From NCBI GenBank assembly GCA_002392745.1, contig DGHR01000006.1:6905-70904 (forward strand): a stretch of 64,000 nucleotides of DNA. The letters run 5' to 3'. Positions 32,206 to 39,916 of this stretch are shown here, piece by piece; positions within the stretch are counted from its first letter, which is position 1; each line of letters starts with the position of its first letter. A program made the position numbers and the translations under genes. Below the pieces are notes generated by a model. The model did not search any database. It was not told the origin of the DNA and saw only the letters and a list, made by a program, of their open reading frames with translations. This stretch comes from Bacteroidales bacterium UBA3843. Lineage in GTDB: Bacteria; Bacteroidota; Bacteroidia; Bacteroidales; Paludibacteraceae.

Positions 32206-32553
32206 TTATTTTGTTATCTCCTCAAAGTGCTCCAATGCCCATCCGATTAGGGCGGAGACATGGGGCATGAGGGACTGACCGCGGGCGGTGAGGCTGTACT
32301 CAACTCTCGGCGGCACTTCGGGATAAACCTGCCGGCTGATAAGCCCTATTTGCTCCAGACGTTTGAGCGTCTGCGAGAGCATTTTCTGTGAGCAGTCCGC
32401 CATCTCCCGATGCAGTTCGTTGAAACGAAGTGTGCCTTTGTCGTGCAGTTGATACAACACCAAAAGCGACCATTTGTCGCCGAATTTGTCAATCACGTTC
32501 CGAATCGGACAGTTCATGTATTGAGGATCCACCTCCTTATTTATCCTACGCAT
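32206..32553 (-). CDS. HxlR family transcriptional regulator
   Basis: 115 residues from ATG 32553 ('MRRINKEVDPQYMNCPIRNVI'); the open frame upstream overlaps the promoter. The winged-helix pattern 'CPIRNVIDKFGDKWSLLVLYQL', 'FNELHREMADCSQKMLSQTLKRLEQIGLI' and 'VPPRVEYSLTARGQSL' is that of HxlR/YodB redox or aldehyde sensors. A Cys in the first helix (position 15) is at the usual sensing place. It is divergent from the cupin gene and upstream of the decarboxylase frame by 18 nt. Confidence 0.9.
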   Translation of the reverse strand: MRRINKEVDPQYMNCPIRNVIDKFGDKWSLLVLYQLHDKGTLRFNELHREMADCSQKMLSQTLKRLEQIGLISRQVYPEVPPRVEYSLTARGQSLMPHVSALIGWALEHFEEITK

Positions 32554-32624
32554 AAAGATATTTACAATTTGACGATTTACGATGTACGATTTAGGATCAT
32601 TGGGACATTTTGTCAAATGCGCTG

Positions 32625-32656
32625 CAAAATTACAAAAATTTCCGAAAGTAACCAAA
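32625..32656 (-). promoter_or_regulatory. Promoter of the HxlR gene
   Basis: Minus-strand TTTG (32653-32656) and TAATTTTG (32625-32632), 20 nt apart. A TTTACGATGTACGATTTAGG repeat lies between promoter and start (32575-32594). Confidence 0.72.
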
Positions 32657-32769
32657 TTTCTTTGAGTAAAAAATAAAAATAAAAATATTTGCATTTTTTT
32701 GCATGGCAGTTTGGCGTGTATTTACACAATTCCTACTTTTTTGTAAGTAAGTCACTTTCTTGTGCCTTC

Positions 32770-32800
32770 TTGTGGGAATAAATAAAAAGCAGTAATTTTG
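32770..32800 (+). promoter_or_regulatory. Promoter of the cupin gene
   Basis: TTGTG at 32770-32774 and TAATTTTG at 32793-32800; the start codon is at 32848. It faces the HxlR promoter, so HxlR may control both. Confidence 0.62.
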
Positions 32801-32847
32801 CAGCAGATTTCGATTAATTACATTGTAAACAATAATAATTACTATTT

Positions 32848-33303
32848 ATGAAACAGATTGAAACAATCAAAAGCGGCAAGAATTTTACGGCTGTGACTGC
32901 CGGTTCCTTTGCTGAAATTATCGAACATGAGTTGCCAATGGGACCTGATTTTACTTTGCACGGCAAAGTGTTCCTGGGACAGGCATTGGGTGCAACCGGA
33001 GCAGAACTGTCTTTTCAAACACTCGTCCCCGGACAGGACAGCGGCTTCCTGCACACCCATAAGACTCACGAAGAACTTTACTTTATCCTGCGCGGTGAGG
33101 GTACATACCAAGTAGATGGCGAACTCTTCCCCGTTAGCGAGGGAGCCGTAGTGCGCGTCGCACCGGATGGCAAACGTGCTCTCAAGAACACCGGCAAAGA
33201 GAATCTGACGATGTTGTGCATCCAGTACAAAGCCAATGCTTTCGGACCCGATGACAGCCCAATGACAGACGGCAACATTCTGAAAGAGCCTTTGAAATGG
33301 TAG
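32848..33303 (+). CDS. Cupin domain protein
   Basis: 151 residues forming one conserved beta-barrel. Metal-binding motif 1 is 'GFLHTHKTHEELYFILRGEG' (about 69-88, with His, His and Glu ligands) and motif 2 is 'GAVVRVAPDGKRALKN' (about 108-123), where the usual His is replaced. It is a small cytoplasmic protein of unknown substrate. Divergent from an HxlR regulator, which suggests a stress or quinone-linked role. It ends at a strong terminator. Confidence 0.88.
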   Translation: MKQIETIKSGKNFTAVTAGSFAEIIEHELPMGPDFTLHGKVFLGQALGATGAELSFQTLVPGQDSGFLHTHKTHEELYFILRGEGTYQVDGELFPVSEGAVVRVAPDGKRALKNTGKENLTMLCIQYKANAFGPDDSPMTDGNILKEPLKW

Positions 33304-33314
33304 TCATCCCTATT

Positions 33315-33354
33315 ATAAATAACGGCAGTGTCACCAAGACCTGCCGTTATTTAT
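33315..33354. terminator. Terminator after the cupin gene
   Basis: ATAAATAACGGCAG (33315-33328) pairs with CTGCCGTTATTTAT (33341-33354), a 14-bp stem. Confidence 0.85.
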
Positions 33355-33370
33355 TTGCCGGCGAGTGTCC

Positions 33371-33478
33371 TACCCGTTCAACCGCGACTACCCGCAGCCG
33401 TATCAAGCAGGTATTGAGCATTTTATCCCCTTCACCGAAGACATCAATCGTATCATTTCACAACTAAATCACCACTAA
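33371..33478 (+). pseudogene. C-terminal coding remnant
   Basis: The frame reads 'YPFNRDYPQPYQAGIEHFIP' followed by 'FTEDINRIISQLNHH' and stop, with protein-like composition, but it runs back into the terminator hairpin and has no start. The stop lies 2 nt before the next gene. It looks like the tail of a lost gene; the family is not identified. Confidence 0.4.
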
Positions 33479-33480
33479 TC

Positions 33481-33927
33481 ATGCAAAGAGCATTGGATTT
33501 TCTGCAAGCACATAATGAGGTGGCTTTGGCTACTGTTTGTAACAACAAACCCGAGCTCCGTGTGTTCCAAATAATGAAACAAGAGGGCGTGCGGCTGTAT
33601 TTCGCCACTTCGCCCAAGAAGGCCGTCTGGCAGCAACTGCAAGACAACCCGAATATAGAACTGTTGGCGAATGCCGACCGTATCTCTGTCCGCTGCAAAG
33701 GGGCAGTCAGTTTTGAGGTTGAGGAGGATGTGAAACGCTGGATTTTTGAGAATAACCCGGTGTTGCCGCGCCTGTATGAGCGTTACGACCAACTCGTATA
33801 TTTCGTGCTGCCGATAGCGGAAATAGATTATTATGACTTGAATCCGACTCCGCCTGTATTCAAACATTTCGACCTGATAAGCGGTGTGGTCAGCAACGGC
33901 TTCGTCGGCGACAGGTTTTCGAAATAG
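33481..33927 (+). CDS. Pyridoxamine 5'-phosphate oxidase-like FMN-binding protein
   Basis: 148 residues with the split-barrel flavin-binding pattern: 'VALATVCNNKPELRVFQIM' (about 14-32), 'RLYFATSPKKAVWQQLQDNPNIEL' (about 38-61), 'ISVRCKGAVSF' and 'YFVLPIAEIDYYDL'. Such proteins bind FMN or F420-like cofactors and reduce small molecules; the substrate is unknown. Cytoplasmic, full length. Confidence 0.85.
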   Translation: MQRALDFLQAHNEVALATVCNNKPELRVFQIMKQEGVRLYFATSPKKAVWQQLQDNPNIELLANADRISVRCKGAVSFEVEEDVKRWIFENNPVLPRLYERYDQLVYFVLPIAEIDYYDLNPTPPVFKHFDLISGVVSNGFVGDRFSK

Positions 33928-34006
33928 GTTCTTCTTTCTTTTTGCTTTTCCCCCGGAGCGTTCTCCCGACGGAACATGTCGATAATATAAGAGATATGCA
34001 AAAAAA

Positions 34007-34038
34007 ATTGCGTATTTCAAAAAAAAGTAGTAATTTTG
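34007..34038 (+). promoter_or_regulatory. Promoter of the S37 peptidase gene
   Basis: ATTG at 34007-34010 and TAATTTTG at 34031-34038, 20 nt apart; the start codon is at 34061. Confidence 0.65.
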
Positions 34039-34060
34039 CAGGCGTTCTTGAAAATAGGTT

Positions 34061-35767
34061 ATGAAAAAGATTTATTTTTTGATGGCGGTATGCATTCTGA
34101 GCATCGCCGCAAAGGCTCAAAATCCGAGCGATAATCCGCAATGGTTACAGGAATTGCAGCGGCAGAATCCGGGGTTGATAGACTCCACGGCTTATTATGA
34201 CGCTCATCCGTCGGCACCCGGGTATCGGACATACGTGATTTATTACCATCAGCCTCTGGAGCACGCTAATCCGAGTAGCGGACAGTTCCATTTGCGTGCG
34301 TTGATTACGGTGAATACCAATAATGATCCGACCAAGGCGATAAACCATTTTTATTGCACGGGCTATTCGATCAATTACGACTGTATTTTTAAGCACCCGG
34401 ATTCAACCTTCGTTGCGGAGGCCAAGATGTGTTCGTCGGAGATTGCGCACCGTTATAACGCCAATTTTATCCAGATCGAGCACCGCTATTTCCAGTACTC
34501 GGCTCCGAACCAATGTTGGACCAACTTAGACTATCTGCGTGCAGAAGAGGCAGCGGAGGATTTTCATAACTTTGTAGAAGGTATGAAGAAAGTGCTGAAA
34601 GGCAAATGGATCATGTCGGGAGTAAGCAAAGGCGGAATAACGACCTTGCTGCAACATGCTTTCTATCCGAACGATATGGATATTTATGTGCCGTATTCGG
34701 CCCCGTTCTTCCGCACGGACCGCGACACGTTGATGCAGGAATACTGGTACACGCACGGTTGGAACCAAGGGTTGTTAGATTGGTTCATGTCCGTCCGTCG
34801 TGCCGCCTTTGAAGGAGCACCGAGACAGGCGGGTTCAACGAACACGATATGGCCGATTTTCTACAAGATGAACGCAGGAAGAGACGGCTCGCAAGCACGT
34901 ATGGATACCGTTTTCGGCATCTATATTTGCAATGCGGCGTACTTCGGTTTCTTGGATCACGCGTATTCGGACACCGTCTCGATAAAGAAACAGTTCGTGA
35001 AGAACGACAGTATTCTCAGGAGTTATAACTGGAATAATTACAACGACACGGTGCTGGCATATATCTATTCGACCGACCGGTTTGCATTAGACAGCATCGG
35101 CAAATGGCTGGACACGCTGCGTAAATACCCGGAAAAAAAGCAGATCCCGGGTCGCAGGCTCGTTACGCATCATTACCGTCCATTCGGAATCACGGAGAAA
35201 GAATGGTGGGGTGAAGATGACCCTTATCATACCGACAATGCGAAAGCATATGAATACCAAGCCAAGCGCGAGTTGGGATCGTACGATTTCCTGTTTGATA
35301 TGTTAGCGCCTACGCCGGAAGAAGGGGCGTGGTATAATGCGTATTGGCAGGAGAAGATGGGATGTCTGTATGATCTCACGTATCCGTGCTTTGCTTCGCT
35401 GACATATAGTCCTGCGTTGTACGACCGCGTAATGGAGACGACGCAGAATGCGACCAAGCCGATTGTGCTGATCTACGGAGAAGACGATACATGGACAGGT
35501 GCAGCGGTCAAAGATGAGTATATCAACGGCAGCAACGTGAAGAAATTCATTCTTCCGGCGCAAAACCACTTGGCGTGCTTCAGTTCGAATACGGACAAGA
35601 CGCAATGCGACGCGATCCGTGCGGCGATAGATGCGGTATTGGGAGCGCCGCAAGGGATAGATTCCCCCTCCGACTCCCCCTTAAGGGGAGAGAAAGTGCT
35701 CCGCGACGGACAGTTGCTGATTAAGCGAGGAGACAAGATTTACACGCTTACCGGCCAGCAGTTATAA
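34061..35767 (+). CDS. Secreted S37 family (PS-10 type) peptidase
   Basis: 568 residues with a signal peptide ('MKKIYFLMAVCILSIAAKAQ'). The serine nucleophile is in 'WIMSGVSKGGITTLLQHAFYP' (about residue 190). Further family blocks are 'NFIQIEHRYFQYSAP', 'YVPYSAPFFR' and a late 'LIYGEDDTWTGAAV' (Asp) and 'PAQNHLACF' (His). S37 enzymes are tripeptidyl aminopeptidases of the alpha/beta type. The C-terminus has 'EKVLRDGQLLIKRGDKIYTL', the shared sorting-like motif, preceded by a CCCCCTCC/AAGGGG repeat insert (35660-35695). Probably extracellular protein breakdown. Confidence 0.88.
   Translation: MKKIYFLMAVCILSIAAKAQNPSDNPQWLQELQRQNPGLIDSTAYYDAHPSAPGYRTYVIYYHQPLEHANPSSGQFHLRALITVNTNNDPTKAINHFYCTGYSINYDCIFKHPDSTFVAEAKMCSSEIAHRYNANFIQIEHRYFQYSAPNQCWTNLDYLRAEEAAEDFHNFVEGMKKVLKGKWIMSGVSKGGITTLLQHAFYPNDMDIYVPYSAPFFRTDRDTLMQEYWYTHGWNQGLLDWFMSVRRAAFEGAPRQAGSTNTIWPIFYKMNAGRDGSQARMDTVFGIYICNAAYFGFLDHAYSDTVSIKKQFVKNDSILRSYNWNNYNDTVLAYIYSTDRFALDSIGKWLDTLRKYPEKKQIPGRRLVTHHYRPFGITEKEWWGEDDPYHTDNAKAYEYQAKRELGSYDFLFDMLAPTPEEGAWYNAYWQEKMGCLYDLTYPCFASLTYSPALYDRVMETTQNATKPIVLIYGEDDTWTGAAVKDEYINGSNVKKFILPAQNHLACFSSNTDKTQCDAIRAAIDAVLGAPQGIDSPSDSPLRGEKVLRDGQLLIKRGDKIYTLTGQQL
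35660..35695. repeat. CCCCTCC/GGGGAG inverted-repeat insert in the linker of the S37 gene
   Basis: CCCCCTCCGACTCCCCCTTA is followed by AGGGGAGAG. It encodes 'SPSDSPLRGE' just before the C-terminal motif, the same location as the 59622-59653 insert in an amylase gene. Confidence 0.65.
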
Positions 35768-35782
35768 AGAAAAGGGACCTTC

Positions 35783-35830
35783 TGTAATGAACCCCAAAAG
35801 TTTTTTGTTCAACTTTTGGGGTTCATTACA
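35783..35830. other. Perfect 20-bp inverted repeat (IS-end-like palindrome or bidirectional terminator)
   Basis: TGTAATGAACCCCAAAAGTT (35783-35802) and its exact reverse complement (35811-35830) surround an 8-nt loop. It lies between two convergent genes, so it can act as a terminator. TGTARTGAACCCCAAAA also resembles the ends of IS3-type elements in Bacteroidetes (from memory), so it may be two fused IS ends. Confidence 0.75.
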
Positions 35831-35879
35831 TCTATCACCTCTTTTGCAACTGTTTTTATTGTGTAATTACTTTTCTGCG

Positions 35880-37001
35880 CTATTTACTGCTTTTCCGTCT
35901 GTTACAATCCCGGCAAAGCATTTGGCAGTTACTTGCAATCGTTCGTCCGCCTTCCACCCACGGTGTTATATGGTCGGCCTCCATGACCTCAATGTCAAAG
36001 GGTTTGCCGCAGATAGCGCACTTGCCGCCTTGCCGCTCATAAACCTCACGGCGCGTGTTGGCATCAAAAGTGCGGATACCCAGATGATGGATGTCGCCGT
36101 CAAGGATATAGGCAAAAATACCGGATTTCTTTTGCACATCGCTATCCGCCATCAGTTTTGTCATCTGTTCGCCGATAGCCGTAGCGGTTAAAGCGGTGTC
36201 TTTGTGCTTGTTGTAGAGCAAGCCCCATTCCACGCCTTTCATCTCTTTCTTGTACTTGCGCCCGAAGAGTTTCTCGATCCAATGAATAACATCTTGGTAG
36301 TACTGCCATAGTTCGTCGGCGTCCGTGTCGTGCTGATGACGCGCCATATATTGCTCAATTGTAATACCCTGTTTGTCGGCAATCCAACTGAGTGCGGTCT
36401 CAAAATAGTCTTGACGGATAGGCGAACCGTTCATGAAGTCCGAACCGATTTTGTATGCCACACAGCCTGTCTTGGAGAAACGGCGTTTGGCTTGTGTCAC
36501 CCACGACCCGGAATAGATGGCGTTGCGAATCTCTTGCTCTTTGAGTTTCTCGCCGGCTATGTTGATACGCTGGAACCATTTCAGTTTCTCTTCGTCCGTT
36601 CCCTCACAGATATAGACTTGCAGTTTATAATCCAATATACGGTTTTGCTGCTCAATGGTCATGTTGTTGAAACCGAGCAAGTTACCGTCAAAGTTCATCA
36701 TGTACTCGCCTGCAATAAACGAGCAGATGGAGATGGTACGTTGCTGCCCGTCGAGGACTTCATATTCGATGCCGTCTGTGCCATCTGTTTTGACCCAATA
36801 CATGACGTTCAGCGGAAAATTCTGCCAAACGGTGTCCATGACTGCATTGCGCTGTTTCTCGTCATAGACAAACTCGCGCTGGTATTTCGGGCGAATGTTC
36901 AACCGTCCGCCGTAGCCGACGATACCTTCTTCCTGAATACTCAAATCATTGTAGTCCGCACACAACTCCCGCACGCGGATTTCATGCAATTCTATTTTCA
37001 T
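35880..37001 (-). CDS. DUF262 protein with C-terminal HNH nuclease
   Basis: 373 residues. The N-terminal DUF262 (ParB/GmrS-like) domain shows 'RPKYQREFVYDEKQR' (~37-51) and the signature 'EVLDGQQRTISICSF' (~78-92). The C-terminal HNH nuclease ends the protein: 'CAICGKPF', 'EADHITPW', 'NCQMLCRDCNRRKSS' (zinc Cys pairs and catalytic His). DUF262 proteins are nucleotide-dependent DNA restriction factors of the GmrSD/type IV sort. The start overlaps the stop of the methylase gene by 4 nt (ATGA), so the two form one unit and probably a restriction-modification-like pair. Confidence 0.85.
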   Translation of the reverse strand: MKIELHEIRVRELCADYNDLSIQEEGIVGYGGRLNIRPKYQREFVYDEKQRNAVMDTVWQNFPLNVMYWVKTDGTDGIEYEVLDGQQRTISICSFIAGEYMMNFDGNLLGFNNMTIEQQNRILDYKLQVYICEGTDEEKLKWFQRINIAGEKLKEQEIRNAIYSGSWVTQAKRRFSKTGCVAYKIGSDFMNGSPIRQDYFETALSWIADKQGITIEQYMARHQHDTDADELWQYYQDVIHWIEKLFGRKYKKEMKGVEWGLLYNKHKDTALTATAIGEQMTKLMADSDVQKKSGIFAYILDGDIHHLGIRTFDANTRREVYERQGGKCAICGKPFDIEVMEADHITPWVEGGRTIASNCQMLCRDCNRRKSSK

Positions 37002-38107
37002 GGCTTTTGTGGTTTTTTATTGCGAATTAAAATGCGGGTATATGGAACTGTAACTTCACCATTTATCATCATATATAAGTCTCCATCCACTGCTCCACGC
37101 TTTTGTACTTCTTTTCTATACTTTTTATGATCAGGTTTATATGGCTGCACTCCACACTCTAAACCGGAATTAGAAATTCCTAAACCTATTATCTCAAATT
37201 GTTCTGGGTTATATTTGTCTAAAAATGTAAGTGGCACACCCATTATTCCTTCGTAATCAACTGGAATATCATTATAGGCATTTATATTAATACCATCAAA
37301 ATTCTCGTATTTAGGGTATTCTTCGGTAGTATAATGTTTGTATAAAATCAAGTCTTCATTGTGTTTGGTTACTGGTAAGTTTGTCAACCAACACGAAGTA
37401 GATACACGCGCTATTTTTTTGCCGTTTTCTAAATGATGAAACTTTTCCCAACTATCGGGGACTTGAAAATACATTCCGACATTAAAATTCGTATAGCCTG
37501 TCCGAATTTTATTTTGTTGGAACATTTTAAATGTTTCTCTATAGGCTAAAGAATTTATATTGCCAATTATTAAAAATTGCTTGCTATATTTATCTAATAA
37601 AGCGAGATATTCACGAAACAGCGAGAAAGGTGGATTTGTGACTACTATATCCGCTTCTTTGAGTAATTCGATACACTCCGGGCTGTCAAAAGAACCATTC
37701 CCTTTAAGTAACGAAAGTACGTTCTTGTCATTTTGGATTAGATATTGTACATCCGCGAGGTTTACAGCTCCGTCATTATTATAATCCTGCACTTCGGTAA
37801 TCTCTACTTTGTAAGCAATTTTCTTTGGTTCCGTTTCCTCTATTTCGAATAGCAAAGGCAGTTCATCGCCGGCAACGGGTGAACCATCATAGCAGGTAGC
37901 GATTAGTTTCTTGAGACCTAATCGGTTGAAGTTTAGTGCAAAATACTTGAAGAAATTGCTTTCGTATGGATCATCACAATTGCACAACACCACTTTCCCT
38001 TGAAAGTACTGCGTGTAGTATTTAAGTTCCTTGGCGATGTCGTCTAATAGAGTGTAGAACTCGTCTTTCTTAGCTTCTTTAGCTGTGTTTAAAGTGGCAT
38101 GTGCCAT
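36998..38107 (-). CDS. EcoRI-type adenine-specific DNA methyltransferase
   Basis: 369 residues. The family start 'KKDEFYTLLDDIAKEL', motif 'KVVLCNCDDPYESNFFKYFA', and the catalytic N-P-P-F in 'ADIVVTNPPFSLFREYLALL' (about 153-172) identify the EcoRI_methylase family. The calcium-loop-like 'DYNNDGAVNLADVQYLI' (about 107-123) also occurs in relatives. It methylates adenine in a specific DNA site. It is AT-rich compared with the neighbours. It is first in the unit with DUF262-HNH. Its promoter carries an 11-bp inverted repeat. Confidence 0.88.
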   Translation of the reverse strand: MAHATLNTAKEAKKDEFYTLLDDIAKELKYYTQYFQGKVVLCNCDDPYESNFFKYFALNFNRLGLKKLIATCYDGSPVAGDELPLLFEIEETEPKKIAYKVEITEVQDYNNDGAVNLADVQYLIQNDKNVLSLLKGNGSFDSPECIELLKEADIVVTNPPFSLFREYLALLDKYSKQFLIIGNINSLAYRETFKMFQQNKIRTGYTNFNVGMYFQVPDSWEKFHHLENGKKIARVSTSCWLTNLPVTKHNEDLILYKHYTTEEYPKYENFDGININAYNDIPVDYEGIMGVPLTFLDKYNPEQFEIIGLGISNSGLECGVQPYKPDHKKYRKEVQKRGAVDGDLYMMINGEVTVPYTRILIRNKKPQKP

Positions 38108-38110
38108 ATA

Positions 38111-38143
38111 GATTGATAGTTGTTTTATGCAAAACTATCAATC
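38111..38143 (-). promoter_or_regulatory. Promoter with overlapping operator-like inverted repeat of the methylase gene
   Basis: GATTGATAGTT (38111-38121) and AACTATCAATC (38133-38143) are perfect arms around 11 nt. The minus-strand -7 element TAGTTTTG (38130-38137) lies on the repeat, which ends 4 nt before the start codon. A bound repressor or an RNA hairpin there would control expression. Confidence 0.6.
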
Positions 38144-38160
38144 CGCACACAATAAGAAAA

Positions 38161-38460
38161 TGTGAGTTTCTTATCGCGTACCAAGGCAGCCCGTCAAGGA
38201 AACCTTTCACCTCTTAAGAAACTCACACAGAGTATGAGCATCTATTACTAGAGGTATAAGGTATCCTATATACGGAAACCTTTACTATTTATTTGCTGTT
38301 TATTTCCTTAAAGATTGACGGGCTTTTCGGTAAACGCGAAATAATAGTAATGCTTTGTTAATATGTTATTGCGCAACGCTTTGCGCTTGTTTTTATGTCC
38401 TTCTGTTTAACGTCAGTGAGTGACGATATTTTTTCTTCTTTATTTTGTCATTAGTTGGCG
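38161..38460. other. Inverted-repeat-rich intergenic region between the methylase and DUF3990 modules
   Basis: No gene is seen in 38144-38479. TGTGAGTTTCTTA (38161-38173) and TAAGAAACTCACA (38215-38227) form a perfect 13-bp stem. AGCCCGTCAA (38188-38197) pairs with TTGACGGGCT (38315-38324), flanked by CGCGTACC and GGTAAACGCG on the outside. GGAAACCTTT occurs twice (38198 and 38273). GCGCAA/TTGCGC (38371-38386) and CGTCA/TGACG (~38410-38425) add hairpins. It could be element ends or a structured RNA. Confidence 0.55.
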
Positions 38461-38479
38461 TTGGACGCTGCCGATGTTT

Positions 38480-38701
38480 TTATGCTGTCGCTGCATTCAT
38501 CATCTCATATAAGTATGCCGGGCTTTGGATGTAGAGTTCGTTCTCCTCGTCTTGCAAGGCTGGCATTAACGATGAGTTATAGACACGTTCCATCGCCTGC
38601 TCCAAAGTACAGCCGGTATCTTCCATCACATACCGGACCAACTCGCTTATCGCGTAGTCCGTCAGATAGGTTGCTATTTGTTGATGGCTTGGTTGGGTCA
38701 T
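38480..38701 (-). CDS. Small third gene of the DUF3791/DUF3990 module (73 aa)
   Basis: 73 residues, acidic and helical: 'YAISELVRYVMEDTGCTLEQAMERVYNS', then 'LYIQSPAYLYEMMNAA'. Its start overlaps the stop of the DUF3990 gene by 4 nt. Small proteins of this kind regularly accompany DUF3990 genes. It may be an antitoxin or accessory protein; this is inferred from context. Confidence 0.7.
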   Translation of the reverse strand: MTQPSHQQIATYLTDYAISELVRYVMEDTGCTLEQAMERVYNSSLMPALQDEENELYIQSPAYLYEMMNAATA

Positions 38702-39186
38702 AGGATTTCTACCTTTGTTTTCCTTATAAAACGCAATGCTTTCTCTGTGCCAAAATAATACTGCCGGTCCAGATATTTGTCTTGAAGTGCCGCCGCTGCT
38801 TGTTCCGGCGTGTAGATTTTTTCACGATAGTTCGTAATCTGCAGCACCACACCGTCATCCGCAATCGGTCCGACAACAATATCGTAGTCGTGTATCGGTT
38901 GCTGTGTTTCGCGGTCACGGTTCGCATCCACAAACAAGAACCATTCCACTGTTGCCTTCTCTGGAAATACTTTTATCTTGAGATCAGAGTGTAAAGCCGT
39001 CTCGTCGAATTCATAACAGATCAAGGTGGCTTGTCCTCCGAAAAGGCGTGCCTTTTTGGTCGCCATACGAATAGCCGTTTCGCGTGAATCCGTTAGATAA
39101 AAACCCTTGCCGAAATCTTTGTGTTTCAGACTTTTGGAAAGGTCAATGGACTCAATATCCGTATTTGTTCCGTGGTAAAGAATCAT
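38698..39186 (-). CDS. DUF3990 protein (ADP-ribosyltransferase-like)
   Basis: 162 residues from ATG 39186, which overlaps the preceding gene's stop by 4 nt. 'MILYHGTNTDIESIDLSKS' and 'KDFGKGFYLTDSRETAIRMA' are the H-G-T and 'GKGFYLT' blocks of DUF3990, a family with the layout of ADP-ribosyltransferases. 'DYDIVVGPIADDGV' and the C-terminal 'QYYFGTEKALRFI' follow. It may modify a target with ADP-ribose; target and activity are unknown. Central gene of a three-gene overlapping operon, a toxin-antitoxin-like arrangement. Confidence 0.8.
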   Translation of the reverse strand: MILYHGTNTDIESIDLSKSLKHKDFGKGFYLTDSRETAIRMATKKARLFGGQATLICYEFDETALHSDLKIKVFPEKATVEWFLFVDANRDRETQQPIHDYDIVVGPIADDGVVLQITNYREKIYTPEQAAAALQDKYLDRQYYFGTEKALRFIRKTKVEIL

Positions 39187-39398
39187 GCCAGTGTTCCTCC
39201 ATTTTGGCGGCAAACGAGTATCATGTCATCAACAGTATCATCCATTGACTGCAAGTGCTCCACATCATAAAACTCCACTAAAAAAGCAAGTGCTTTATGC
39301 TTTTGCAGATAACGGAAAGCGGCTTGCCGTGTCATGGCAAACCTGCGTGCAAATGCCTGTATCGCACTTGTCAGAAATGGAATTTCGTACTTGCTCAT
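39183..39398 (-). CDS. DUF3791 protein
   Basis: 71 residues from ATG 39398 ('MSKYEIPFLTSAIQAFARRF'); an in-frame ATG 15 nt upstream is possible. 'FAMTRQAAFRYLQKHKALAFLVEFYDVEHLQSMDDTVDDMI' is the DUF3791 pattern, a small helical protein usually found next to DUF3990. It is first in the operon, directly behind a good promoter. Probable antitoxin-type partner by context. Confidence 0.78.
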   Translation of the reverse strand: MSKYEIPFLTSAIQAFARRFAMTRQAAFRYLQKHKALAFLVEFYDVEHLQSMDDTVDDMILVCRQNGGTLA

Positions 39399-39423
39399 AT
39401 CAACTCTTTGCAACTTTCGGCTG

Positions 39424-39455
39424 CAAAGTTACAACAAAAAAATGACATACGCAAG
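39424..39455 (-). promoter_or_regulatory. Promoter of the DUF3791-DUF3990 operon
   Basis: Minus-strand CTTG (39452-39455) and TAACTTTG (39424-39431), 20 nt apart; the start is at 39398. The rest of the gap to 39861 holds a GTCGGTTGACC repeat (39713-39743) and no convincing gene. Confidence 0.7.
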
Positions 39456-39861
39456 AACGTACATCATTTTTGTGGCATATTTCCCGTCTCGTTGTTTCTA
39501 CCTTCTGCCACCAATACCGACCGGACAAAAACTTGTTTCAGCGGATTTTCGACGGCGCATTAAGGACGCAGCGGGAGCGCGTAGGAGGCATCCTAGACTT
39601 TGTTGCTCAAAACGCACGATAACAGTTTATATATCAACAAGTTACAAAGAATGCAAAAAGCAGCAAAAACTGCCGTTTTTACGGTTTCGTTTGCAGATAT
39701 ACACGTAATAGTTGACTGTCGGTTGACCGTCGGTTGACCGTCGGGATTGGCTGCAAAAACAATGCAGAGATACTGCTTGCTTGAGATATGGATGAGAGGG
39801 CGGTCATCGGTCGGTGAACGGGAGACGGATGACGGAGAGCACTTCGCCTACCATGGTAGGG

Positions 39862-39915
39862 TCAAGCGCCGAGGGCACATAGCGTAATAAACAGGTAAAT
39901 CAGTGGATTCTTCAT
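39862..39915 (-). pseudogene. Lipoprotein signal remnant (17 codons)
   Basis: ATG 39915 gives 'MKNPLIYLFITLCALGA' then TGA, immediately after the VanX gene. The codon series ends where a lipobox Cys would be expected. The stretch beyond reads 'DPTMVGEVLSVIRLPFTDR' in another frame. This looks like a frameshifted or truncated lipoprotein gene; evidence is thin. Confidence 0.35.
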
Positions 39916-39916
39916 A

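Noticed and set aside
38161..38386. Retron msr-msd or CRISPR-like non-coding RNA
   Set aside because: No reverse transcriptase, Cas or ToxN-like gene beside it and no regular repeat-spacer pattern; kept only as a structured gap.
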